From: Pseudobacteriovorax antillogorgiicola
GTDB lineage: Bacteria > Bdellovibrionota_B > Oligoflexia > Oligoflexales > RGVZ01
Direction: 5' to 3'
NCBI GenBank assembly: GCA_945897695.1
Contig: CAMDGW010000087.1
Span: 1 to 9,433, forward strand
Length of the DNA stretch: 9,433 bases
Position numbers and translations under genes: made by a program. Below the pieces are notes generated by a model. That model did no database searches. It was not told the origin of the DNA and saw only the letters and a program-made list of their open reading frames with translations. This document shows, one piece after another, positions 1 to 6,787 of this stretch (its first letter is position 1; each line of letters starts with the position of its first letter).

Positions 1-124
1 TGGCACTGTTGGTTTGAAGGAGGTCATTATTACCGAGGAGGCGATTCTCAAAAAAGGAGAACCCATCCTTGTGTACAAGCCGGAGCATGAACCGACCAAG
101 GCTGAGGCTGGAGCCAAAAGCTAA
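1..124 (+). CDS. clpX: ATP-dependent Clp protease ATP-binding subunit ClpX, C-terminal fragment
   Basis: Only the last 40 codons are present; the frame runs from base 2 to the TAA at 122-124, and the gene begins outside the window. The visible end reads GLKEVIITEEAILKKGEPIL and then VY. This resembles the end of the ClpX C-terminal small domain, where E. coli has GLEKVVIDESVI followed by KPLLIY, and it then runs into the variable, charged tail usual for ClpX. ClpX is the AAA+ unfoldase that feeds substrates to ClpP in the cytoplasm. The position directly upstream of lon supports the call, because tig-clpP-clpX-lon is a common proteobacterial order. The ATPase motifs are not in view, so the identification rests on this short tail and on synteny. 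A terminator follows 66 bases after the stop, separating the gene from lon. Confidence 0.8.
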   Translation, partial: GTVGLKEVIITEEAILKKGEPILVYKPEHEPTKAEAGAKS

Positions 125-190
125 GCGAGTCAAGCATTCCAGGTTATGAACGCAAAAAAATGCGGCAGTTCAGAAGTATTTTGACAAACG

Positions 191-225
191 ATCCCGTCGA
201 TCTAAATGGTCGGCGGGATTTTTTT
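191..225 (+). terminator. Intrinsic terminator after clpX
   Basis: A ten-base-pair stem is formed by ATCCCGTCGA (191-200) and TCGGCGGGAT (210-219), with one G-U pair and a nine-base loop. A run of seven T begins at 219 and ends at 225. This is a textbook Rho-independent terminator. It implies that lon is transcribed mainly from its own promoter rather than by read-through from clpX. Confidence 0.88.
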
Positions 226-282
226 GGTGAGCAAAATATGCGCAAACTCAAAAGTTTTTTCGGTTTTTATTATTGTTTATCT

Positions 283-311
283 TTCATGTAGCTCACACTT
301 ACTGTTAAAAT
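283..311 (+). promoter_or_regulatory. Candidate sigma-70 extended -10 promoter for lon
   Basis: TAAAAT at 306-311 matches the -10 consensus at five of six bases and carries the extended -10 TG dinucleotide at 303-304 with one base between. Seventeen bases upstream, TTCATG (283-288) is only a poor -35 element with three matches, but extended -10 promoters tolerate this. The site lies in AT-rich DNA after the clpX terminator and would place the transcript start near 318, giving a leader of about 97 bases before lon. I found no heat-shock sigma-32 type promoter or complete CIRCE operator in the same region. This is a by-eye prediction. Confidence 0.35.
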
Positions 312-355
312 TGGCTACAGAGTCAAATAAAGTTTTTCGTCTGATTCATTACTAA

Positions 356-376
356 GCCTCACATGGATGTGACGGC
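356..376 (+). promoter_or_regulatory. Inverted repeat / small hairpin in the lon leader
   Basis: TCACAT (359-364) and ATGTGA (367-372) form a perfect six-base dyad around GG. With one bulged C at 373 the arms extend by GCC (356-358) pairing with GGC (374-376). As RNA it would be an eight-pair stem with a UGGA loop, ending about 25 bases before the lon ribosome binding site. It could be a DNA operator or an RNA leader structure. There is no T run behind it, so it is not a terminator. Its function is unknown. Confidence 0.35.
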
Positions 377-401
377 CTGGGTCAAGGTTATGGACATAAA
401 C

Positions 402-410
402 AAGGAGGTG
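402..410 (+). promoter_or_regulatory. Ribosome binding site of lon (decides GTG start)
   Basis: AAGGAGGTG is nearly the full anti-Shine-Dalgarno complement and ends four bases before the GTG at 415. The next in-frame ATG is at codon 49, inside the conserved Lon N-terminal domain, so the GTG is the credible start. Confidence 0.85.
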
Positions 411-414
411 CATC

Positions 415-2937
415 GTGAGTGCTAACACGCCACAAGACCCAAACGGCCGTAAAAAGCGAATTCCGCTTCTGCCGCTTCGAGAAATCCTTGTGTTTCCTTC
501 GACAGTTGTGCCTCTGTTTGTCGGCAGAGATAAATCCATCCTCGCGCTGGAACAGGCCATGAGTGGAAGCAAGGAAATCTTCCTGGCAGCGCAAATGAAG
601 GCAAAAACCAATGATCCAACTGCAGATGACATCTACAAGATTGGAACTATTTCCACTATCATCCAGCTTTTACGCCTTCCAGATGGCACGGTAAAAGTAC
701 TCGTCGAAGGTCAGCGCCGCGCACGGATCACTGAGTTCATCAATTCTGATGACTTTTTCTTTGTGGAAGCTGAAGAGCTTCAGGAAAAATCCTCTGGAAC
801 AATTGAAAATGAAGCCATCGTCCGCACAGTAAAAATGGCGTTCGATAATTATGTAAGACTAAACAAGCGCATTCCCCAGGAAATGGTCCTTAGCATTACT
901 GGGATTGAGGACGAATCAAAACTTGCGGACACTCTTGTCTCCCATCTCACCAATTTAAAGCTCAATGATAAGCAACGTCTCCTAGAGCAGACCGACCCCC
1001 GCGCGCGCCTTGAGGAGCTCTATGGCTATATTCAATCTGAGATTGAAATTATGCGCGTTGAGAAGAAAATCCGTGCAAGAGTCAAACGCCAGATGGAAAA
1101 GACTCAAAAAGAGTACTATCTGAATGAACAGATGGCAGCCATCCAGAAAGAACTTGGTGAAAAGGATGACACTCGCGCAGAAATGCAAGAACTTGAAATC
1201 CAGATCAAGAAAAAACCTCTCTCAGCCGAGGCGAAAGAAAAGGTCAACAAGGAGCTGAGAAAGTTAAAGCTGATGTCGCCAATGAGCGCAGAGGCAACCG
1301 TCGTCCGTAACTATATCGATACAGTCTTATCGCTTCCGTGGGCTGAGTATGCGCAAGAGAAGAATAATATTAAGGTTGCAACCGACGTTCTAAATCGTGA
1401 CCACTACGGTCTTGAAAAAGTGAAAGACCGCATCCTTGAGTATTTATCTGTGCGGGCACTCAGCGAACATGCCAAAGGACCAATCCTCTGTTTGGCAGGC
1501 CCTCCAGGTGTGGGTAAAACATCGTTGGCTCGCAGCATAGCCGAAAGTACAGGCCGACCTTTTGTACGCATCTCACTCGGCGGCGTTCGAGACGAAGCTG
1601 AGGTAAGAGGGCACCGGCGCACCTATATTGGTTCCATGCCGGGAAAAATTATCATGGCATTGAAAAAAGCCGGTAAGTCTAACCCTGTGGTCTTACTGGA
1701 CGAAGTCGACAAGATGAGTCAGGATTTCCGTGGTGATCCATCGAGCGCCATGCTCGAGGTTCTTGATCCAGAACAAAACTACAACTTTGTAGATCACTAC
1801 CTGGATTTAGACTACGACTTGTCTCGATGTCTGTTTATTGCCACCGCAAATAATCTGCACACTATTCCAAAACCCCTGCTCGACCGGATGGAGATTCTCC
1901 AGCTGACTGGCTACACAGAGGAAGAGAAGCTGGCAATTTCGCAGCAGTACCTTGTTCCGAAAGAAGTCAGAGAAAACGGCCTGGAAGGCAGCAACATTAC
2001 ATTCCAGCCCAAGGCCCTACGAGAGATCATTACCTACTACACCCGCGAAGCAGGTGTCAGGAATCTCGAACGTGAAATTGGCAGTATTTGCCGGAAAGTT
2101 GCCCACAAGCATCTTGTCAAGCACGCCGAAGACTCCGCCCAAGGCCAATCATCTGCAGAGCAGGTCGTTAGTGCGGACGGCTCAGTGACGCGTCCAAAAA
2201 TTTCCATCACAGAGACAATCAGCGAAAAATCAGTAAACAAGTACCTTGGCCCAAGACGTCATCGCGTTGGCATGCAAAACAGTGCCAACGAGATCGGCAT
2301 CTGCACTGGTTTAGCTTGGACAGAAACCGGTGGTGATTTACTTGTGGTGGAAGTGACGACTGTCCCGGGCAAAGGAAAGCTCACGATCACAGGCAAGCTT
2401 GGCGATGTCATGCAAGAGTCTGCACAAGCAGCAATGAGCTACGTGCGATCACGGGCAGCCTTTCTCGAGCTTGAAGAAGGCTTCTACGATAAGGTTGACA
2501 TTCATATTCACGTCCCTGAGGGAGCTATACCCAAAGACGGACCGTCCGCTGGTCTTTGTATGGCAACCGCTTTAACAAGTGCCTTTACAAAGCGACCTGT
2601 AAGTAAAGATGTTGCTATGACCGGCGAGATTACGTTGCGAGGCAGAGCACTTCCGATCGGTGGGCTAAAGGAGAAAATACTTGCCGCGCACCGGGGCGGA
2701 ATAACCAAGGTAATCATCCCACGTGAAAACGAGAAAGACTTGATCGATATTCCAAAAAATATCCTGAAGGAGATTAAAGTTGTGCCGGTGGATCATATGG
2801 ATGCAGTCCTCATGCACGCCCTCGCCTGGGAAGACTTTAAGAAGGAAGAAAAAGATCGCCAAGATGCTTTATTTGAAAAACTGAAGCGCATCACAGAAAG
2901 CGAAGTGGCTGCTGGCGACACCCACATTCATCACTGA
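415..2937 (+). CDS. lon: ATP-dependent endopeptidase La (Lon protease)
   Basis: Lon is a homohexameric cytoplasmic AAA+ serine protease that unfolds and degrades damaged proteins and short-lived regulators. The 840-residue product has the full family architecture. The N-terminal substrate-binding domain begins with the typical LPLLPLREILVFP segment (about 17-29), and a charged coiled-coil helical region follows at about 200-290. The AAA+ module has Walker A GPPGVGKT at 362-369, Walker B VVLLDEVDK at 425-433, the TANN sensor at 477-480 and the LLDRME segment with an arginine-finger candidate at 488-493. The protease domain carries the catalytic serine in PKDGPSAG (Ser711), and the catalytic lysine in GGLKEK is Lys754. 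The 43-residue Ser-Lys spacing equals that of the E. coli enzyme. The protein is longer than E. coli Lon (784). The extra length is at the N-terminus, in a low-complexity linker at about 570-600 between the AAA+ and protease domains, and in a charged C-terminal tail ending in HIHH. It lies alone between two terminators. All key residues are present, so it should be active. Confidence 0.98.
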   Translation: MSANTPQDPNGRKKRIPLLPLREILVFPSTVVPLFVGRDKSILALEQAMSGSKEIFLAAQMKAKTNDPTADDIYKIGTISTIIQLLRLPDGTVKVLVEGQRRARITEFINSDDFFFVEAEELQEKSSGTIENEAIVRTVKMAFDNYVRLNKRIPQEMVLSITGIEDESKLADTLVSHLTNLKLNDKQRLLEQTDPRARLEELYGYIQSEIEIMRVEKKIRARVKRQMEKTQKEYYLNEQMAAIQKELGEKDDTRAEMQELEIQIKKKPLSAEAKEKVNKELRKLKLMSPMSAEATVVRNYIDTVLSLPWAEYAQEKNNIKVATDVLNRDHYGLEKVKDRILEYLSVRALSEHAKGPILCLAGPPGVGKTSLARSIAESTGRPFVRISLGGVRDEAEVRGHRRTYIGSMPGKIIMALKKAGKSNPVVLLDEVDKMSQDFRGDPSSAMLEVLDPEQNYNFVDHYLDLDYDLSRCLFIATANNLHTIPKPLLDRMEILQLTGYTEEEKLAISQQYLVPKEVRENGLEGSNITFQPKALREIITYYTREAGVRNLEREIGSICRKVAHKHLVKHAEDSAQGQSSAEQVVSADGSVTRPKISITETISEKSVNKYLGPRRHRVGMQNSANEIGICTGLAWTETGGDLLVVEVTTVPGKGKLTITGKLGDVMQESAQAAMSYVRSRAAFLELEEGFYDKVDIHIHVPEGAIPKDGPSAGLCMATALTSAFTKRPVSKDVAMTGEITLRGRALPIGGLKEKILAAHRGGITKVIIPRENEKDLIDIPKNILKEIKVVPVDHMDAVLMHALAWEDFKKEEKDRQDALFEKLKRITESEVAAGDTHIHH

Positions 2938-2963
2938 GACGTCATTGTTTTTATGAAGCTCGC

Positions 2964-3000
2964 AAAAGCTGCAAACCTCTTTATGGTTTGCAGTTTTTTT
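2964..3000 (+). terminator. Intrinsic terminator after lon
   Basis: CTGCAAACC (2969-2977) pairs perfectly with GGTTTGCAG (2985-2993) around a seven-base loop, followed by seven T (2994-3000). Upstream A residues (2964-2967) can extend the stem into the T run. It starts 27 bases after the lon stop and separates lon from the downstream operon. Confidence 0.9.
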
Positions 3001-3165
3001 ATTTCAAATAGAGCTTTTCAGCAAAACGCTAAAACAAGACTTTTCCAGTCAGTTTCTGCCAGGTTAACAAACAACTATTTGAATTCTCGCATGGTAGCAC
3101 TCAGGAATAACCCGAAAAATACCGAATATTCCCCCGTCAACATCCATTAGTTGCAGGGACAAGCC
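3001..3165 (+). other. Spacer between lon terminator and kinase operon
   Basis: This AT-rich stretch should contain the promoter of the three-gene operon. I could not find a -35/-10 pair at acceptable spacing, nor a sigma-54 type GG/GC pair. It contains a perfect eight-base palindrome GAATATTC (3124-3131). There is also a loose inverted pair, GGAATA (3104-3109) and TATTCC (3127-3132). The ribosome binding site AGGGA (3155-3159) lies at its end. A small open frame across it is not supported. Confidence 0.4.
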
Positions 3166-4317
3166 ATGGGCAATACCGCCAGGAAAAAGATCAATTCTGT
3201 TCAATCAGAACAGTCCACAATTGAATTTGTAGAAGAACTCAAGCGCCAATGGCTGGAGACAATCGACGCCATACCGGATCCATTCATAATGATCAATGAT
3301 AGCTATATTATCACCAAGGCCAATGCTGCCATGGCAGAAATCGCAGATTCAAGCATTAAAGATATTGTTGGGAAGTCTTGCTACAAAGTATTTGCGGGAC
3401 GTTCTTCCCCCTGCGAGAACTGTCAAATGGCAAAGTCAAAACCTGGAAAAACAACTCCTGGTTATGAAATTTATAATGCCAAAAACGACCGGTGGTATGA
3501 GGTTGCAACGCGCAAACTACAAAACGAGTCTGGACAACGGGGAATTGTTCAGATCTACCGCGACCGCACGGATGCGAAGAAATTACAAAATCGACTTGCG
3601 CAGAATGAAAAACTCGCCTCGATCGGACAACTGGCAGGAGGCTTTGCTCATGAAATCAACAACCCTCTTGGCGGTATTCTCGTTTTTTCGCAGATGCTAC
3701 TTAAGGAAATGAATAAAGAAAGTACGCACTATCAAGACGTCGTCGAAATAGAATCCGCAGCAAAACGGTGCAAAACAATCGTAGAAAACCTTCTTGATTT
3801 TTCCCGCCAGCGCCCGGTAAATCCCAAACTTGAATCGTGCGATCTTCACCTGGTGATCCGCAATGCTGTGAAGTTTGCCGATCTTGGACACAACAAGGAA
3901 CGAGGATGCGAAATCAAATTAAAACTAAACGCTAAGGACAACATTTTCATCTCCGACCATAATCGCCTTACCCAGGTATTCCTCAATTTATGTAGTAATT
4001 CGTTTCAAGCAATGTCCAAAGGCGGAATTTTGACCGTCGAAACCTCAAGCGATCAAAATGATAAAAATAGGTGGTTTGTCGCAAAAGTTATCGACAACGG
4101 AACAGGTATTAAAACTGAACATTTAGCCAAGATTTTTGAGCCATTCTTCACCACCAAAGAGCCAGGTCAAGGGACTGGGCTTGGGCTCTCCATTGTACAT
4201 GGAATCATTCAAGACCTCGGCGGCACCATCGACGTGTCCCGAAACAAAGTCAAAGGATCGACCTTTACGATTAGACTTCCTATAAACACAGGGGTTAAGA
4301 GGGGAGCTTCCTCATGA
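3166..4317 (+). CDS. Soluble PAS-domain sensor histidine kinase
   Basis: The 383-residue product is a two-component sensor kinase. A single PAS domain covers about residues 27-137, introduced by the usual ETIDAIPDPFIMIND pattern. The HisKA dimerisation helix holds FAHEINNPLGG with the phospho-accepting His162. The HATPase_c domain has the N box (LTQVFLNLCSNSFQAM, 268-283), G1 box DNGTGI (310-315), F box FEPFFTT (324-330) and G2 box GTGLGLS (336-342), so it should be catalytically competent. No transmembrane segment or signal peptide is visible, so the protein is cytoplasmic and senses an internal cue or a partner. The PAS domain contains Cys72, Cys83 and Cys86 in a C-x10-C-x2-C arrangement. 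I chose ATG 3166 because AGGGA lies seven bases before it; an in-frame TTG at 3151 has no ribosome binding site. No response regulator is encoded next to it, so it is an orphan in this window. The stop overlaps the next start (ATGA), which indicates translational coupling. Confidence 0.93.
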   Translation: MGNTARKKINSVQSEQSTIEFVEELKRQWLETIDAIPDPFIMINDSYIITKANAAMAEIADSSIKDIVGKSCYKVFAGRSSPCENCQMAKSKPGKTTPGYEIYNAKNDRWYEVATRKLQNESGQRGIVQIYRDRTDAKKLQNRLAQNEKLASIGQLAGGFAHEINNPLGGILVFSQMLLKEMNKESTHYQDVVEIESAAKRCKTIVENLLDFSRQRPVNPKLESCDLHLVIRNAVKFADLGHNKERGCEIKLKLNAKDNIFISDHNRLTQVFLNLCSNSFQAMSKGGILTVETSSDQNDKNRWFVAKVIDNGTGIKTEHLAKIFEPFFTTKEPGQGTGLGLSIVHGIIQDLGGTIDVSRNKVKGSTFTIRLPINTGVKRGASS

Positions 4318-6779
4318 CGCAGTCTTCCGCATCTCGAGCCGCCCTGAGCTCACTGATATTGGCGCTTCTGATTACGACAACTGTAAGCTTCTTCATCATA
4401 AAAAGTATTGCAAAAATACCGCTACCGGACAATTTCTTGATGGTAGCCCTGCTTTCCTTGTCCATTGGAACAAACATTACGACGGGATTCTATACAGGAC
4501 TGCATCGCGGGCTTTTTCTGAAAAAGGTGAGCCCGCTCCAAGATCCTTCATCATTGGTGTCCTATATCGCGCTGGTTCAGACAATGGCCATGCTCCTCTA
4601 CGCTATGGGTAAGATTCCAGAACCAGGACTCTACTTGGGATCTGTTGCCCTTCAGAGCTGGCTTTCGTGGCTCGTTCTCTCCATTGCTAGACCGGGCCTC
4701 AATGCTAAACATCCCGCGATAAGTCGCCTACCCTGGGCTGCCGCAATTTCCACGGGGCTTTTTGGGCTTCTCGCCTGGCCACTTCGTAATTTCTGGCCCC
4801 TTGAAACACTGCTTGCTGCCACGGCTATTTGGCAAGCCACGACCAATGTAACGATCATAACAGGGACCTGGCTATGGTTCGCCCTTACGCCTAAATATCG
4901 GCTTGGAGGCCAGCACACCCTAGCGGCAATGAAGTTACGCCTACAAAGACAAGACAAGCGATTCTCGCCCTGGGTGAGCTCATTCGTGGCGACTTGTTTT
5001 CAGGTCGCAGTGCTTGCGTCTTTCATTTTATTGAGTCCAAAAGATACACCGGTATCCTGGCAAATCCTACTGATGGCAATCCATTTCCACGTGTTCCCCT
5101 GCCTACTAGATGCTTGGAGCAACTTTTCACAGGCTGGTACAGATAACGAAAACTATGTGACGCTTTCGAGATTGGCAGCACAAAGCGCGAAAAAACTTAT
5201 TAAAAGACAAGCAAGCAGTCATACAACATGGGCTACTGCTGTGGGACTCAAAACAGCCACATTCACCCTTGATCACGATCCTGAATCCAACGTTGCCAAG
5301 GACCTACCAGCGACACTGATGAGGATTCGTAACGACGAAATTTTCAATATCCTAACCAAGATCACACAGAATCAGACAATTTCCCTTACATCAGTCTCCC
5401 AAAAGATTATTGGTACGATTGACCCTGAGCAAAGCAACCGCCCCTGCGTTGATGCACTTAATCTCTGTGCAACGCTGCACTTGGATGCTGATCCTATCAT
5501 TGAACGAAGGATTTCCGGGCTAGTAGCGTTATTGCCCATTGTAAACCCAGGCCTAGCGACATTAGTCAATCCAAGTCAGATCACATCCTTACTAAAAAGA
5601 AGTCACTGGTTTTTTCATTTTGACTTTAGCTGGGTGGACCAGAGTTTGATAAATACTCCTGCTGCGACACGCTACGGAATTCAGATGGACCCAGTATCCT
5701 CAGACACCCAATGGGCCTTACTGACAGAGATGCGGAAGACGCACAGTATCGGAAACTTTTTATGGATCGGCCGCGAGGCCTATGAGCGACTTTTACAGGA
5801 AGCTCCCCACATTGCGCCCATCATTCAGCCGCACATTCTGAAAAGTTCTAAAAATGAAGAAACTTTATTTTTCATCATCAAGTTTGAGCAGCTCATACCG
5901 CGCCTGCAGCGATATTATGGTCTGGATGATGTACGAGCGCGGATCATCGATTATGAACCCAGCCCGGAAGCGCAGCGTCTCCTGAGCTTGTTAACTATGC
6001 AAATGCATGCTGCCAAAACTCTTTTAGACAAACGTCGCATTGTGGAATCACTTACAAGTTATCAGTGGCATGGATTTAAAGAAAAAGATCAAGCTCTGAG
6101 AATATTGCTAAAAATCCATCAGCAAGAGACCGATCACACAAAATCTGCCTCGACGCCAGATAGGGTTTTTAAAGAGTCATTTACTGAGTTGCTGAGGACT
6201 TCCATTGGTCAAATTGGATATCCAAGCCAGATCTTGAATCAAGCACACATCCACAAAATAGAATTAAGAAATATTCCAAAACTCAGAGTACACGCTCTGG
6301 ATCCAAATAGCCTTCGTTTCGAAGAAGCGTGGGTAGTTATGAGTAATTTGAACCACCAAAAATCTGACGCTGAAGATGCCAAATTGGTCCGAGAGATAGT
6401 AAATAGCGCTATGAAAGATCCTCAAGTCATGCAGGTTGTTTTTGTGCATGGCAAAATGATTGACGCAGCGGTTGCACTGGGGCGCCGCGACGATTCCTCA
6501 GACAAAGACCTTGCTTTACTCCACAGACTTCTCGACATGATTATCGATTGTGGGACAACCGATGAGTGCCTTGCGCTGGCAATGGATGGAATTGTTTTGG
6601 TTACAGAAAAGTTAAAACAACCGGTTTTGTTCAGTAGAAAAGCAACCTTATACTTTGAAAGCCGCTTAACCCATCCCGCTTCAACCAATCAGAAATCATG
6701 TCCAGCAATTACTAGTCGCTGGCAGGAACATCGTTCGCAATCCACTTCACAGCAGTCCAACAAAATCAAAGCTTCCTGA
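4314..6779 (+). CDS. Uncharacterised polytopic membrane protein with large cytoplasmic domain
   Basis: I do not recognise this 821-residue protein. Residues 1-270 contain about eight hydrophobic segments, near 11-33, 41-62, 81-99, 106-125, 139-157, 163-191, 219-241 and 247-266. Basic loops follow segments 2 (HRGLFLKK), 4 (ARPGLNAKH), 6 (KLRLQRQDKR) and 8. By the positive-inside rule both ends lie in the cytoplasm, leaving about 550 residues as a cytoplasmic region. That region looks mainly helical, with amphipathic stretches at 555-605, 685-700 and 730-768. It shows no Walker, kinase, GGDEF/EAL, protease or receiver motif that I can see. The last 35 residues are rich in Ser, Gln and basic residues and are probably disordered. 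The start is ATG 4314, inside the kinase stop (ATGA), with GAGGGGAG seven bases upstream. Coupling to the kinase suggests a signalling partner or a membrane receptor or effector, but this is inference. The reading frame is intact, so it is not a pseudogene. Confidence 0.85.
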   Translation: MTQSSASRAALSSLILALLITTTVSFFIIKSIAKIPLPDNFLMVALLSLSIGTNITTGFYTGLHRGLFLKKVSPLQDPSSLVSYIALVQTMAMLLYAMGKIPEPGLYLGSVALQSWLSWLVLSIARPGLNAKHPAISRLPWAAAISTGLFGLLAWPLRNFWPLETLLAATAIWQATTNVTIITGTWLWFALTPKYRLGGQHTLAAMKLRLQRQDKRFSPWVSSFVATCFQVAVLASFILLSPKDTPVSWQILLMAIHFHVFPCLLDAWSNFSQAGTDNENYVTLSRLAAQSAKKLIKRQASSHTTWATAVGLKTATFTLDHDPESNVAKDLPATLMRIRNDEIFNILTKITQNQTISLTSVSQKIIGTIDPEQSNRPCVDALNLCATLHLDADPIIERRISGLVALLPIVNPGLATLVNPSQITSLLKRSHWFFHFDFSWVDQSLINTPAATRYGIQMDPVSSDTQWALLTEMRKTHSIGNFLWIGREAYERLLQEAPHIAPIIQPHILKSSKNEETLFFIIKFEQLIPRLQRYYGLDDVRARIIDYEPSPEAQRLLSLLTMQMHAAKTLLDKRRIVESLTSYQWHGFKEKDQALRILLKIHQQETDHTKSASTPDRVFKESFTELLRTSIGQIGYPSQILNQAHIHKIELRNIPKLRVHALDPNSLRFEEAWVVMSNLNHQKSDAEDAKLVREIVNSAMKDPQVMQVVFVHGKMIDAAVALGRRDDSSDKDLALLHRLLDMIIDCGTTDECLALAMDGIVLVTEKLKQPVLFSRKATLYFESRLTHPASTNQKSCPAITSRWQEHRSQSTSQQSNKIKAS

Positions 6780-6787
6780 GGGATTTC

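Noticed and set aside
181..186. TTGACA, a perfect -35 hexamer
   Set aside because: It lies just before the clpX terminator and no -10 element occurs 16-18 bases downstream, so it is not a usable promoter for lon.
417..425. GAGTGCTAA, an exact right half of the CIRCE heat-shock operator, at the lon start
   Set aside because: The left half TTAGCACTC is absent at the required distance (399-407 reads AACAAGGAG), and the bases are explained by the start codon and codons 2-4.
3104..3132. Inverted pair GGAATA / TATTCC and palindrome GAATATTC upstream of the kinase
   Set aside because: The arms are short, the spacer is 17 bases, and such AT-rich palindromes are expected by chance. They are mentioned only as a weak operator candidate.
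2953..3150. A 65-codon open frame between lon and the kinase
   Set aside because: It runs through the lon terminator, has no ribosome binding site and has no recognisable protein features.
3151..3165. TTG start five codons upstream for the histidine kinase
   Set aside because: No Shine-Dalgarno precedes it, whereas ATG 3166 has AGGGA at a good distance.
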